Shown: positions 17,150 to 27,391, counted from the first letter of the stretch. The stretch is 64,000 nt of DNA from an uncultured Chlorobiaceae bacterium (GCA_903839405.1 CAIMCD010000037.1:1-64000); one strand, 5' to 3'. Translations and numbers: made by a program. The notes: generated by a model not told the origin, from the sequence alone.

Positions 17150-18856
17150 TTATTTCATTTCCCGCTCAACGGTTGGCACAAAGTTCAGTTGCCGCCCCAT
17201 TTTCGCCAGACCAAGCAGCTCTCTTGCATGGTCGAGGGCATCGTCGATGTTTCCAAAAATATTCTCTTCTCCAATCTCATCATAGAGCCCGTATTGCTGC
17301 AGTGCAAAGAGTGGCTGGGCATGAACGCCTGACAAAATCAGCCGGGTGGTGGTTTTTTTGCAATCCTTGAGCAGATCGCGCATCATGTTCAATCCGGTTG
17401 CATCGATGGAGAGCACCTTGCGCATCCGGATGATGCGGATTTTTGGCGCCTTCTCAACGACATGCATGGCGTCGCGGAACTTGCTGGCCGCGCCAAAGAA
17501 AAACGGGCCGCTTATTTCAAAAACCTCTACCCCTTCAGGGACTTTTCGGGTGACGATGGTGTTGGGGTCATCCTCTTCATCCCGGTCGGTCAACTCCTGG
17601 GTAATCACGCCGACATTGGAGAGCTGGGCCATGCGCTGCATGAACAAAATGACCGAGAGCAGCATGCCGATCTCTATGGCGAGGGTTAGGTCGAACACCA
17701 CGGTGAGGGTGAAGGTGGTCAGCAGCACAATGACGTCACTGCGCGGGCTTTTGAGGAGTTGCTGGAATACCTTGATTTCGCTCATGTTCCAGGCAACAAT
17801 AATCAGGATGGCTGCCAGGGCCGGCATCGGAATGAGTTTGGCCCAGCGACCGAAGAGCAGCATGATGAGGAGCAGCGTAATGGCATGAACGATACCGGCC
17901 AAGGGTGTGCGCCCTCCGTTTTTGATGTTGGTGGCGGTTCGTGCGATTGCTCCGGTGACGGGTATGCCGCCAAAAAGGGGGGTAATGATATTTGCGGCAC
18001 CTTGGGCAATCAGTTCCATGTTTGACTTGTGGCGGCTTCCTATCATGCCGTCGGCCACAACCGCCGAGAGCAGTGCCTCAATCGCACCAAGCAGGGCAAT
18101 GGTGGTGGCCGGCATGATGAGGTTGCGGACGGTGGCAAAATCAAATGAAGGGAGTGAAGGCGCAGGAATCATGGAGGGGATCTCTCCAAACCGTGATTCG
18201 ATGGTGGCAACATGGATGTGAAAGTATTGGACAATCACGGTTGTCGCCACAATGGCAATGAGCGAACCCGGAATTTTTCGGGAGACTTTTGGCCAGAAGA
18301 TAATAATCAGCAGGGCAAGCATGCCGATCATGAGGCTTGTAGGGTCAAGGGTTGAAAATTTATGGCCGTAGGCGCTCCACTTGCCGATAAAATCCGCCGG
18401 AACCGTGGCGATGTCGAGACCGAGAAAATCCTTGACTTGACTGGAGAAAATAATGATGGCAATACCGCTGGTAAAGCCGACAATCACCGTGTAGGGGATA
18501 AACTTGATCAGCGAGCCAAACTGGGCAAAGCCCATGAGCATGAGGATGACACCGGCCATCATGGTTGCCAGCATCAGCCCGTTAATGCCATATTGCTGCA
18601 CAATGCCGTACAGAATAACGATAAAGGCACCGGTCGGTCCGCCGATCTGAACCCGGCTGCCGCCAAGAAAGGAGACGAGAAATCCGCCGACAACCGCAGT
18701 AATAAGGCCCTTTTCAGGTGAAACCCCTGAGGCAATGGCAAAGGCAATGGCCAGCGGCAAAGCAACAATGCCAACCATAATACCGGCAATAACATCCTTC
18801 AGGATACGCTCGGGGGTCAGCTCCGGTAAAAGAGTAAAGAATTTTGGTTTGAACAT
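17150..18856 (-). CDS. SulP family anion transporter with STAS domain
   Basis: About 568 residues from the ATG at 18856 ([12 protein letters not shown]); the upstream frame extension is not conserved. The N-terminal ~430 residues form the SulP transmembrane core with the sulfate-transporter signature region ([14 protein letters not shown], then GLFGG-type loops [15 protein letters not shown]). The C-terminal ~120 residues are a STAS domain ([26 protein letters not shown] with the conserved Ser/Asp-Thr site). SulP carriers move sulfate, bicarbonate or dicarboxylates; both sulfate and bicarbonate are plausible in a green sulfur bacterium. Convergent with the small gene at 16777. Confidence 0.92.
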   Translation of the reverse strand: MFKPKFFTLLPELTPERILKDVIAGIMVGIVALPLAIAFAIASGVSPEKGLITAVVGGFLVSFLGGSRVQIGGPTGAFIVILYGIVQQYGINGLMLATMMAGVILMLMGFAQFGSLIKFIPYTVIVGFTSGIAIIIFSSQVKDFLGLDIATVPADFIGKWSAYGHKFSTLDPTSLMIGMLALLIIIFWPKVSRKIPGSLIAIVATTVIVQYFHIHVATIESRFGEIPSMIPAPSLPSFDFATVRNLIMPATTIALLGAIEALLSAVVADGMIGSRHKSNMELIAQGAANIITPLFGGIPVTGAIARTATNIKNGGRTPLAGIVHAITLLLIMLLFGRWAKLIPMPALAAILIIVAWNMSEIKVFQQLLKSPRSDVIVLLTTFTLTVVFDLTLAIEIGMLLSVILFMQRMAQLSNVGVITQELTDRDEEDDPNTIVTRKVPEGVEVFEISGPFFFGAASKFRDAMHVVEKAPKIRIIRMRKVLSIDATGLNMMRDLLKDCKKTTTRLILSGVHAQPLFALQQYGLYDEIGEENIFGNIDDALDHARELLGLAKMGRQLNFVPTVEREMK

Positions 18857-19078
18857 GGTAAACAGGTAAGAAAGGAAAAATGAACAGTTCAGCCCATGCC
18901 GGGCAGCGGTTTCTATATAGTGTTTTTGAGTTATTATTTCAAGAGCACCCTCTTGTAGAGCAGGAAAAACCATTTCAGGCTGCCGGTTTTTATCTATTTT
19001 GCCTTTGCCGGGAAAAGCAAATCGATGGTTACATTAGGGAAAAAGAGCGCCACATTTTTTATCAAGTTTTTGAAATCC

Positions 19079-19687
19079 ATGACCATTATGCCTCCAATCG
19101 TGAATCTCCTGCAACAACCACTCTCCCCGAAAGAGCTCGCCAAGCTGGAAAGCTTTCTTGCTTCTGACTTTACCCCGGAAGAGTCCCTCTCTTCCGTCGA
19201 GATGCTTGACGGTTATATGACCGCTTTAGTTGTTGGCCCCGAGCCCGTCAATGCGGAGGTCTGGATGCCCTACATCTGGAATCAGGACAACCCAGCGGAG
19301 CCGGTGTTTGCTTCGGAGGGTGACGAACAGCTCATTCGCGATCTCCTGGTGCGTCATATGAACGCCATAGCTCGGCAATTTCAGGAAGATCCCGAAGGGT
19401 TTGCCCCGATTTTTGAGAGCTTCAGCTATGACGATGAGGAGCAGCAGGATCGCGCTTTGGAGCACTGGTCGCTTGGCTTTACCATGGGTATGGAGCTGAA
19501 CCATGAGTCATGGAAGCCGCTCTTTGCGGATGAAGAGAGCGGTATGCTCGCCATGCCGATGTTGATTCTCAGCAAGATTACGGAGGATTACAAGGCGTTG
19601 TCGAAGGGGGAGATTATGGACATGATTGATCTCTTGCCGGACTTTGTTATCCGGATATACTCTTTCTGGAAGCAAAGTCAAGCGTAA
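19079..19687 (+). CDS. UPF0149/YecA-type protein
   Basis: About 202 residues; ATG 19079 or 19088 are both reasonable starts, while the GTG further upstream is not supported by conserved sequence. The protein has the UPF0149 pattern: LSxxELxxLExFL near the start, MLDGYMTALVVGPEPV, MPYIW, and LGFTMGMELNHESW around residue 135-150. It lacks the C-terminal SEC-C zinc motif seen in some YecA homologues. The family has no defined function. The gene is followed 96 bp later by the cyclase-like gene on the same strand. Confidence 0.8.
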   Translation: MTIMPPIVNLLQQPLSPKELAKLESFLASDFTPEESLSSVEMLDGYMTALVVGPEPVNAEVWMPYIWNQDNPAEPVFASEGDEQLIRDLLVRHMNAIARQFQEDPEGFAPIFESFSYDDEEQQDRALEHWSLGFTMGMELNHESWKPLFADEESGMLAMPMLILSKITEDYKALSKGEIMDMIDLLPDFVIRIYSFWKQSQA

Positions 19688-19783
19688 CCAAAACTTCCGG
19701 AAGCGATTTGCATGACGGTGCGGCATGAGGCGGGTGAATTTAGCGAGCTTCGGGCGGGATAACGGGTTTTAACTCAGCTACTG

Positions 19784-20584
19784 GTGAAAACGCCATACAG
19801 TTACAATACCATAACCGATTTCCTCATCTCCCAGCCCTTGACGATTGATGTGGAGATTGATGATGCCTACTCCGGCTGTTTTTCAGTGAAGGGAGTTGAG
19901 CTTGAGGCGACGGTGCTCTATGCGGGGATTTCTGATTTTGCACGCCTTTCGGTTGAGCTCTCTGCGGCTGAAATGCTCATCTACATGAACATGTTTCTTG
20001 CCTGGTTGCGCGAATCATCGTTCAGTGAGCGGTTCTGTGTTATTGAGCGCTTTTTGGACAATGCCTTGGTGCTGCTCTTTTCGACCCGCTTTGGTTCCGA
20101 AGATCCCTTTGCTGATGCCCTGCTGGCGGCCCGATGGATGGGGGAGCACGACAGCATGAAGTTCTGCCCCGATATTGGTATTGCAAGCGGCACCGTTATG
20201 GCCGGTTTTACGGGCACGCCCAAGGAGTATAGCGCTTCGGTGTTCGGCCGTCCGCTGATTCTTGCGGCGGGGTGCGCCCGACTCAAGCTGAGGGGTCGGT
20301 TTGACTCCATTATTACTTTTCCTGCCGCAGAATGGAGAGGGCGCTCGTTTGAAGCGCTTTTTTCTCCTCTTGCGACGGAAGGTTCTGAAAAAGGCCGGGA
20401 TCGCCAGGAGCCGCGATGGCGGCTTGGTGAGCCGAGAGAGGTTGATTTTCCCGGCAGCGGGAGAGTTGCCCTTCAGGACATTGCCCATATTATTCCTTCC
20501 ATGCCCTCCCTTTCGGCTGAAACAAAGGTGCGGGAGTGGATGGAGCTTATTCGGGCAAAAGGTTATTACAAAAAAAAGGATTAA
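19784..20584 (+). CDS. Degenerate class III nucleotidyl cyclase-like protein
   Basis: 266 residues from a GTG at 19784. Residues ~38-195 follow the class III cyclase fold: beta1 ATVLYAGISDF, a helix, the beta-hairpin RFLDNALVLLF, DIGIASGTVMAGFTGT and YSASVFGRPLILAAGCA. In active cyclases the first metal Asp lies in a VLFADI-type strand; here that position is Gly48 (VLYAGI), while the second metal Asp is kept as Asp92. This suggests loss or change of activity, perhaps a sensor or regulator. No membrane or other domain is present, and the C-terminal ~70 residues are polar. Weak ribosome-binding site. Confidence 0.6.
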   Translation: MKTPYSYNTITDFLISQPLTIDVEIDDAYSGCFSVKGVELEATVLYAGISDFARLSVELSAAEMLIYMNMFLAWLRESSFSERFCVIERFLDNALVLLFSTRFGSEDPFADALLAARWMGEHDSMKFCPDIGIASGTVMAGFTGTPKEYSASVFGRPLILAAGCARLKLRGRFDSIITFPAAEWRGRSFEALFSPLATEGSEKGRDRQEPRWRLGEPREVDFPGSGRVALQDIAHIIPSMPSLSAETKVREWMELIRAKGYYKKKD

Positions 20585-20685
20585 CCGCTCCGGTCTTTTG
20601 GATTATAGAGGAATCATTACTACTATTTTCCGGGACTTTATTTGAGATCATTATTCAGAGAAACAAAAAAAGAGAGAGAAACGAT

Positions 20686-21183
20686 ATGGCTACAACGAAT
20701 GAGAATCTGAAAGGCGCGTTTGCCGGTGAGAGCCAGGCAAACCAGAAGTACCTTGCATTTGCCAAAGAGGCTGAAAAAGCGGGCTTCAGCAATATTGCAA
20801 AGTTGTTCCGCACCACGGCCCAGGCCGAGAGTATCCATGCTGAAGGCCATTTTGCGGCTCTTGGCGGCATAGGGTCAACGGCCGACAATCTGCAGGCTGC
20901 AATCGGCGGCGAAACCTTTGAGCACACGGAGATGTATCCGCCGATGCTTGAGCAGGCTGAAGCCGACGGCCATCCGGCAAAACGGATGTTCGCCTATGCG
21001 CTCAAGGCTGAACAGCAACATGCCGAACTCTATAAAAAAGCCCTTGCAGCGGTGCAAAACGGTCAGGATATTTCGGATACCGAGGTCTGGCTTTGCCCGG
21101 TTTGCGGCCATATCGAGCTGGGAACTCCTCCCGAGATCTGCCCGATTTGCGGTGTCGCGGCTTCGGCATTTGTGCAGGTCTGA
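20686..21183 (+). CDS. rbr: Rubrerythrin
   Basis: 165 residues from the ATG at 20686, the first giving the canonical GAFAGESQANQKYLAFA. The ferritin-like domain supplies the di-iron ligands as Glu15, the E48-xx-H51 motif, Glu79/82 and the E109-xx-H112 motif. A C-terminal rubredoxin domain has C137PVC and C152PIC. Rubrerythrin reduces hydrogen peroxide in anaerobes and is expected here for oxygen protection of a strict anaerobe. The start is preceded by an AGAGAGAG purine stretch. A strong terminator follows. Confidence 0.95.
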   Translation: MATTNENLKGAFAGESQANQKYLAFAKEAEKAGFSNIAKLFRTTAQAESIHAEGHFAALGGIGSTADNLQAAIGGETFEHTEMYPPMLEQAEADGHPAKRMFAYALKAEQQHAELYKKALAAVQNGQDISDTEVWLCPVCGHIELGTPPEICPICGVAASAFVQV

Positions 21184-21202
21184 CAACCTTCCCACTGTTT
21201 TT

Positions 21203-21240
21203 CGAGCCCCCGGACTGTTTTCCGGGGGGCCTCGATTTTG
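21203..21240 (+). terminator. Terminator after rubrerythrin
   Basis: Very GC-rich stem (CGAGCCCCCGGA with TCCGGGGGGCCTCG, one bulge) followed by a short T-rich tail. Confidence 0.75.
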
Positions 21241-21243
21241 CTG

Positions 21244-21540
21244 TTATCCGGCGATTTTATCTTTTGTCAAAAGCAGGAGGAGTGCGGTTGCAAGGTCAAG
21301 CGGTATCCAGAACTCCCGGGCAAGGTTGATTTCCATAACCGGATTATAGACGATTGCCAGAATGGTATAGGCTACGGGCAGGAGCAGTGGTTTTTTTCCG
21401 AAATTCCGGTATGCTCCCCAGGCAAGGGTGCCGGCAGCCACAACTCTCAGCAAGGAGTAGAACTCCAGAGGGAGCGGAAGTACCGCAAGAAAGAGCAGTG
21501 CGATGGTAATGTAGATGACCTGAAGCGGCATAGGGTACAA
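21244..21540 (-). CDS. Small membrane protein, DUF6804-like
   Basis: 98 residues, mostly hydrophobic with three likely membrane helices. The pattern LPLPLEFYSLLRVVAAGTLAWGAYRNF, ILAIVYNPVMEINLAREFW and LDLATALLLLL is that of the small DUF6804-type membrane proteins found in many bacteria. Function is unknown. Convergent with rubrerythrin, whose terminator stands between them. Confidence 0.7.
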   Translation of the reverse strand: MYPMPLQVIYITIALLFLAVLPLPLEFYSLLRVVAAGTLAWGAYRNFGKKPLLLPVAYTILAIVYNPVMEINLAREFWIPLDLATALLLLLTKDKIAG

Positions 21541-21653
21541 AGGTAGTGAGGGGAATTGATGAAAAAAGGAATATAGTTTTTTTACTCTTCTTGCAGGTCG
21601 TTCGGTTATTACTATAGAGAAACACTTTTATTTCTATCAGGCACGTTACATCC

Positions 21654-23408
21654 ATGCATGAATTTGATTTTCTCGGCATACTGGTGCTTATCGGTGCACT
21701 GGCTATTGCCATTATCCTGATTTTTCAGCGTCTGAAGATTCCGCCGGTGATCGGGTTGATTTTTACGGGTATCCTGCTTGGCCCTTCAGGCATTGGTGTG
21801 GTTTATGACCAGAAGCTGATCTCTACCCTTGCCGAGCTTGGGGTGATTTTGCTGCTCTTTACCATCGGTCTGGAGTTTTCGCTTGAAGATCTTAAAAAAC
21901 TCAGGAAGATTGTGCTGCTGGGTGGTCTGGTGCAGCTTCTCGTTACCGGTATGGCCATCAGTTGTTTCTCTTACTGGTTCATGCTGGTCATCGGCATGGC
22001 CATTACGCCCGCCGCCGCCCTTTTTCTTGGATTTACCTTTTCGGTCAGCAGTACGGCAATTTGTTTGAAAATTCTCGCCGACCGCAAGGAGCTCGGGTTG
22101 CCGCATGGGCGTATTGCCCTGGGGATTCTGATTTTTCAGGATATCGCCATTGTGCCCCTGATGATCGGGATTAATTTCTTGGCTCCTGATGCGGCGCCGA
22201 CGATTGGCATGTTGGCTAAAAAAATCGGCCTCATTCTTCTCTTCTCTACCGGTATTTTTATCAGCTTCAGGCTGCTCATGCCGAAAATGGTGCGTCTTAT
22301 CGCATCCCTCCGGGCGCGTGAGGTGCTGGTTATCGGGGCGCTGGTGATCTGCTTCGGCGCAGCATATCTGACCTCACTGGCCGGTCTTTCGCTTGCCTTG
22401 GGCTCCTTTGTTGCCGGTATGGTGATTGCAAGCACCGATGAGAGTCACCAGATCAGCGTTACCATCGATCCCTTCCGTGAGGCCTTCAGCAGTATCTTTT
22501 TCATCTCGGTTGGGCTTTTGCTCGATGTTTCGGTGATCAATCTTCCTCTTTTTATTGCCATAGCCCTTGCCGTGCTGATGGTTAAAGGACTCATTGTTGC
22601 GCTGGTCTCCCTCTCTTTGGGCAACTCTTTGCGGGTGAGCATGATGGCCGGTATGGCCCTGGCCCAGATCGGAGAGTTCTCTTTTGTGCTGGCCGAGGCA
22701 GGCCTGAAGAACCGGGTGATCAATCATGAGGTGTTTCAGGCAATGCTTGCCATCAGCGTGGTGACGATGATTGTGACTCCGGCGATGATTGCCATTGCAC
22801 CCAAGTTTGCCGACCAGGTTGCCCCGGCTCTCGGCTTTATTCCGCTTCCCTCAAAAGAGCCCTCCTCGCTCTCGGTGCGGCCGCCGGACAGTACCATTAT
22901 CTGTGCCGGCGAGATTCATGCGGCACTTATCGGCTTTGGGATCAATGGTCAGAATGTGGCGGCCGTGCTTCATGCCACCAACATCTCCTATTCGGTGCTT
23001 GACATTGACCGGGAGGTGGTGAAAATCATGAGAAGAAAGGGTGAACCGATTTTTTACGGCGACTGCACGGAGAAAAAGTCCTTGCTTCGTGCGGGCATTG
23101 ATCATGCCCGTGCGGTGGTGCTGAGTATCTCGGATGCGAGTGCTATCCGTAACAGCATTGCCATGATCCGTGAAATCAACCAGAAGGCCTTTATTATTGT
23201 GCGGGCCAGAACCCTTGATGAGGTTGACGGGCTCTACAACTCAGGGGCCGATGCGGTGGTAACCGAAAAATTTGAAACATCCATCCAGATTTTTTCGCAA
23301 CTGCTCAACCACTTTACGGTCGATCCTGAACTGATTCTGGAGCAGCAGGAGATTATCCGCCGTGAGTGTGAAAAGATTTTTCTGCACACTCCGGCTCCCG
23401 GAAAATAA
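21654..23408 (+). CDS. CPA2 family cation/proton antiporter with RCK domain
   Basis: 584 residues. The first ~390 residues hold about 12 membrane helices of the Na+/H+ exchanger (KefB/CPA2) type, starting FDFLGILVLIGALAIAI and including GLEFSLEDL and FTFSVSSTAICLK. A cytoplasmic RCK_N/TrkA-N domain follows from about residue 420, with the nucleotide motif GFGINGQN and DIDREVV binding NAD-type ligands. K+ or Na+ export in exchange for protons is the expected role. The ATG at 21654 follows a run of AT-rich sequence. It is not obviously linked to the genes on either side. Confidence 0.9.
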   Translation: MHEFDFLGILVLIGALAIAIILIFQRLKIPPVIGLIFTGILLGPSGIGVVYDQKLISTLAELGVILLLFTIGLEFSLEDLKKLRKIVLLGGLVQLLVTGMAISCFSYWFMLVIGMAITPAAALFLGFTFSVSSTAICLKILADRKELGLPHGRIALGILIFQDIAIVPLMIGINFLAPDAAPTIGMLAKKIGLILLFSTGIFISFRLLMPKMVRLIASLRAREVLVIGALVICFGAAYLTSLAGLSLALGSFVAGMVIASTDESHQISVTIDPFREAFSSIFFISVGLLLDVSVINLPLFIAIALAVLMVKGLIVALVSLSLGNSLRVSMMAGMALAQIGEFSFVLAEAGLKNRVINHEVFQAMLAISVVTMIVTPAMIAIAPKFADQVAPALGFIPLPSKEPSSLSVRPPDSTIICAGEIHAALIGFGINGQNVAAVLHATNISYSVLDIDREVVKIMRRKGEPIFYGDCTEKKSLLRAGIDHARAVVLSISDASAIRNSIAMIREINQKAFIIVRARTLDEVDGLYNSGADAVVTEKFETSIQIFSQLLNHFTVDPELILEQQEIIRRECEKIFLHTPAPGK

Positions 23409-23529
23409 TGGTGTTGTTGCGCTGTGGCTTCGACCAAAGCTAACCGGACAGCGCTGGTTTGATTTTAGCTCCAAATTCACGATATTAACCAACCCCAAAT
23501 CATTATTGTCGTAACCGTCGATTGAATTT

Positions 23530-23949
23530 ATGCGTGCACTGAACCGGTACATCGCCCTTCTGATGCTTATCGGCATGTTGCTGCAAACAAACTGCGTTCT
23601 TTTCTATTACGGTCTCTTTGCTCTCAATCAGAAAGCAATTGCCGAGCGGCTCTGCGAAAAGAGAACCGAGGATTGCTGCGGTCACTGTTTTCTGCAAAAA
23701 CAGATCAATACCGCCACTGATACCGAGGCCGCTTCGACGGAAAAACAAACTCCACCAAAAACCCACGAAGAGCTGCTCAATCTGATGCCCGGCAATTTGC
23801 CTGTCGTGCAGCAGCTCCCCTTGATTTTCTCTGCCGGCAACCGGTTTGCCGATCTTTCTGCTTCCAGCCTCTCTGATGGCGTCCGCCGCCAGATTGACTA
23901 TCCTCCCAAGTCTACACTCTCCATTTCAGACTTTTTCGCCCGCTCTTAA
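23530..23949 (+). CDS. Small Cys-rich protein of a putative copper-uptake locus
   Basis: 139 residues. A hydrophobic N-terminal segment (YIALLMLIGMLLQTNCVLFYYG) looks like a signal anchor. It is followed by CEKRTEDCCGHCFLQKQ, a Cys-rich motif resembling the CNGKCHLMKQ-type proteins that stand next to TonB receptors and metal-handling genes in Bacteroidetes/Chlorobi. The rest is polar and Pro-rich. It precedes an outer-membrane barrel protein and an OprC-like TonB receptor on the same strand, suggesting metal binding in the periplasm. Metal specificity is not shown by this gene alone. Confidence 0.6.
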   Translation: MRALNRYIALLMLIGMLLQTNCVLFYYGLFALNQKAIAERLCEKRTEDCCGHCFLQKQINTATDTEAASTEKQTPPKTHEELLNLMPGNLPVVQQLPLIFSAGNRFADLSASSLSDGVRRQIDYPPKSTLSISDFFARS

Positions 23950-24105
23950 ATAGAGAGTGGTAGGGCCGTACACACCATTTTTTTAGTGGTGCGCTGCTGC
24001 TCTTGCCAGCTTTGCCGCCGTTTGTAGGCTATGAGCGTGCGCTCTCTTTTTGTGCTTGTCCGGCCCTTTTGGCCGAGGCAGGTGAACTTAAATTGCAACT
24101 GATCT

Positions 24106-25152
24106 ATGAAACCGTTAAAATATTTTCTTTCAGCGATTCTGGTACTTGGAACCGCTTTGATCCCGCTTGACACTTTTGCCTGCGCTGCATGCGGCTGTTC
24201 CTTGTCGTCCGAGGCCGCTACCGGCTATTCGACTCCAACCGGGTGGAATATTAGTTTACAATATGACTACATCAACCAGAACCAATTGCACTGGGGGACA
24301 GGCAGCATTTCATCCTCGCAAGCGGCCTCAATCAACGATGCTGGCGGCAGTCAGGAAGTTGAGCATGGTACCATCAACAGCTACATAACTCTGGGCCTTG
24401 GCTATACGCCGAGTGCAGAGTGGAATTTGAAGTTACTGGTTCCCTATATCGACCGAAGCCACACAACCTATGGTCAAGCAACCAGCGACCAGCTCACTCC
24501 GGACCAGATAAGCGGTGCAAGTGCCAGTAGTCTCGGTGACATCAAATTCATCACCAGCTATCAAGGCCTGCTCTCCAACCATAACCTGGGTATTCAGCTT
24601 GGAGTAAAACTGCCAACAGGTGCTTATGGAGGAGCCAATGCAAGTGGTACCGGCATAGCAGGGCGCAACCCGGCAACCTTCACCTCTGGTCCCAATACCG
24701 GTGATCTCCTCGATACCAGCCTGCAGGTCGGTACCGGCAGTACGGACCTTATTGTTGGGGCATACTACAACAATAGGGTTGGTCGGAATCTTAGCGCTTT
24801 TGTCAATTTCCAATTCCAGGCAGCCGTGAAGCAAGAGCTGAACCAACCTGGTGAAGATTACCGTCCCGGCAATCAGGAAGCCTTGAGCTTTGGCATACGC
24901 TACGAAGCCAACCCTGCAATCGTACCGCAACTTCAGGTAAACTTCAACCATAGAAGTCAGGACCTGGGAACACTTGCCGACACTCCTAACTCAGCAGGTA
25001 GCGCAGCATACCTGAGTCCCGGCGTGAGTATAAGCATCCTGAAAGAGGTACAGATTTATGGATTCGGGCAACTGCCGATCTATAGCAACCTTGAGGGATA
25101 TCAGCTTTTCCCTCATGTAACAGGCTCGGTCGGCTTAGCCTACGCTTTCTGA
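24106..25152 (+). CDS. Outer-membrane beta-barrel protein with N-terminal CxxCxC motif
   Basis: 348 residues. The signal peptide ends near residue 25 (LDTFA), leaving CAACGCSLS (Cys26, Cys29, Cys31) at the mature N-terminus. The remainder shows alternating strands typical of a barrel of the meta-pathway/phenol transporter type (WNISLQYDYI, YITLGLGYT, FGIRYEANP), ending in a Phe (GLAYAF), the C-terminal residue recognised by BamA. Its place between the Cys-rich protein and the OprC-like receptor argues for a part in metal uptake, with the Cys cluster as a possible metal site. The assignment is inferred from context. Confidence 0.7.
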   Translation: MKPLKYFLSAILVLGTALIPLDTFACAACGCSLSSEAATGYSTPTGWNISLQYDYINQNQLHWGTGSISSSQAASINDAGGSQEVEHGTINSYITLGLGYTPSAEWNLKLLVPYIDRSHTTYGQATSDQLTPDQISGASASSLGDIKFITSYQGLLSNHNLGIQLGVKLPTGAYGGANASGTGIAGRNPATFTSGPNTGDLLDTSLQVGTGSTDLIVGAYYNNRVGRNLSAFVNFQFQAAVKQELNQPGEDYRPGNQEALSFGIRYEANPAIVPQLQVNFNHRSQDLGTLADTPNSAGSAAYLSPGVSISILKEVQIYGFGQLPIYSNLEGYQLFPHVTGSVGLAYAF

Positions 25153-25228
25153 ACAGCATGAGTAAACTTTCGCGGAATCTCTGGACTCCACGGATAAACT
25201 GTTAGTCAATAATCTTGAAATAATCCCT

Positions 25229-27391
25229 ATGAAACATTTTCATCGATTTTATATAAAACCGATCGCATTTATCCTACTCAGCGCAGCACTTCCTTTGAAA
25301 GGAATCTGTGAAGAAGCGATAAGTCCTGAAACAGTTATTACTGCGCCAGCCGAAAAAGCAGGCGAGTCCATGGTATCCAAACGCGTGAAAACAAGCGATA
25401 CAGCCTCCTTACTCAAGGATGAGCCGGGAGTGAGCCTTGCTACGGGTGGCGGCGTTTCAAGCCTGCCGGTGGTTCATGGACTGGGCGACGACCGAGTTAT
25501 TATCTACATGGATGGTATGTGTTTGACCTCGGCCTGTGCCAACCACATGAATCCGCCACTCTCCTATATTGCGCCTTCCAGCGTGGGCAGCATCGCCGTG
25601 AAATCGGGTGTTACGCCCGTGAGTTACGGCGGCGACAACATCGGCGGCACCATCCTTGTTGAATCGGAGCCTCCGGTTTTTGCCGGTGCGGGTGAAGGGC
25701 TTAAAACCTCAGGCAGGGTTTCATCCGCTTACCGAAGTGTCAACCAGAGCACCGGTGCGGCATTCTCCACCGCCATAGCCAGCAGCAACCTCAGTTTTGG
25801 CATCAACGGTTCGATTGATCATGCCCATGACTACAAGGATGGTCACGGTAACCGGGTAACCTCTACCTACTACGAATCGCGTAATTTTGGCGCTACCCTG
25901 GCCCTCAAAGGTGAGAGCAGCCTCTGGACCCTCAAGGCAGGGCATCAATCGATTCCGCAAGAGGGATTTGTGAACCAGTGGATGGACATGGTTGAGAACA
26001 ATGCCTCGTTTCTCAATCTCGGCTATCAGAGCAGTTTCACTTGGGGAAAAGTTGATGCCAAAGCTTTCTGGGAGAATACGTATCACAAAATGGATTCCGG
26101 CAAAGACAAACTGCCTATCGCATTGACTCCACCGGTGATGATGCCGTATATGCCGATGGAAACTCGTGGTATAGACCTTGGCTATTCGTTGAAGACGGAG
26201 ATTCCCTTTGCCGACAAAAACATCTTGCGCCTCGGCAACGAATTTCACCGCTTCACCCTTAACGACTCATGGTCACCGGTCTCCGCAACCGTAGGTACTA
26301 TGGGGCCAAACACCTTCCTGAACATCAATAACGGCCGTCGTGACCGGTACAGTTTGTTTGCTGAGTGGGAATCAAAAGTGAGCAAAGCGGTGACAACCGT
26401 GCTCGGTGTGCGCGACGAACTGGTGCGGATGGATACCGGCAATGTGCAAGGTTATAATAATTTGAACGTGGCCGGCACGACAACGACAAATTATCTGCGC
26501 GATGCAAATGCGTTTAATGCGCAGGATCATGCCCGCAATGATAATAATGTGGATATCACCGCTTTGGTCAGGTTTGAACCGACATCGAATGCTTCCTATG
26601 AGATTGGATACGCCCGTAAAGCCCACTCTCCGAATCTCTACGAACGCTATGCATGGTCGACGAGTTGGATGTGCAGCGGAATGATCAACTGGTTTGGCGA
26701 TGGCAATGGCTATGTCGGCAATTTGAACCTCCGCCCGGAAGTCGCCCATACCCTGAGTGTCACGGCCGATTGGCACGACCATGCACGCAAGAACTGGGAG
26801 TTGAAAGTGACGCCGTATTACACCTATGTCAACGATTACATCGATGTTAACTATTACGGCAGTAAAACCTGGACAGGTAGCAGCGAAATTCGCAATATCC
26901 TGCAGTTCGCCAATCACGATGCCAGGCTCTATGGGCTCGATCTCTCCGGCAAACTGGCTCTCTTGGAAAACAGCAGCCTGGGCCACACGCAACTTCGTGG
27001 CACATTAGGGTATGTGCACGGCCGAAACTCCGACACCGGCAACGCTCTCTACCACATGATGCCGCTGAACGGGCTTGTAACCTTGGAACAGAGCGTGGCC
27101 GGATGGAGTAATGCTGTTGAGCTGCAACTTGTCAGCGATAAAACAGAGGTTGATGCTCTGCGCAAAGAGCCGAAAACTCCAGGCTTTGCGATACTCAATC
27201 TGCGCACGGCGTACCAATACAAAAACCTTCGGGTGGACTTTGGTGTCACCAATCTCTTCGACCGGTTCTATTATCTTCCGCTCGGTGGTATCAACTATGA
27301 CCAAAATCTCGCAAGCAAACGACTCAGCCTCTTCGACTCAGTTGCGGGACAGGGCCGTTCGTTTATGGCCGGTTTAACCCAGACCTTCTGA
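25229..27391 (+). CDS. TonB-dependent outer-membrane receptor, OprC/NosA-like (copper)
   Basis: 720 residues, signal peptide ~1-28, plug domain then 22-stranded barrel, ending with an aromatic Phe. In the plug, SACANHMNPPLSYI carries a CxxxM motif (Cys103, Met107) and the barrel carries YHKMDSG with HxM (His286, Met288). The copper receptor OprC of Pseudomonas binds copper through a CxxxM-HxM set, so the match is specific and points to copper import. A Met-rich stretch (MMPYMPME, ~305) is also present. It lies downstream of two metal-type genes on the same strand. Copper is the best guess; other soft metals remain possible. Confidence 0.85.
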   Translation: MKHFHRFYIKPIAFILLSAALPLKGICEEAISPETVITAPAEKAGESMVSKRVKTSDTASLLKDEPGVSLATGGGVSSLPVVHGLGDDRVIIYMDGMCLTSACANHMNPPLSYIAPSSVGSIAVKSGVTPVSYGGDNIGGTILVESEPPVFAGAGEGLKTSGRVSSAYRSVNQSTGAAFSTAIASSNLSFGINGSIDHAHDYKDGHGNRVTSTYYESRNFGATLALKGESSLWTLKAGHQSIPQEGFVNQWMDMVENNASFLNLGYQSSFTWGKVDAKAFWENTYHKMDSGKDKLPIALTPPVMMPYMPMETRGIDLGYSLKTEIPFADKNILRLGNEFHRFTLNDSWSPVSATVGTMGPNTFLNINNGRRDRYSLFAEWESKVSKAVTTVLGVRDELVRMDTGNVQGYNNLNVAGTTTTNYLRDANAFNAQDHARNDNNVDITALVRFEPTSNASYEIGYARKAHSPNLYERYAWSTSWMCSGMINWFGDGNGYVGNLNLRPEVAHTLSVTADWHDHARKNWELKVTPYYTYVNDYIDVNYYGSKTWTGSSEIRNILQFANHDARLYGLDLSGKLALLENSSLGHTQLRGTLGYVHGRNSDTGNALYHMMPLNGLVTLEQSVAGWSNAVELQLVSDKTEVDALRKEPKTPGFAILNLRTAYQYKNLRVDFGVTNLFDRFYYLPLGGINYDQNLASKRLSLFDSVAGQGRSFMAGLTQTF

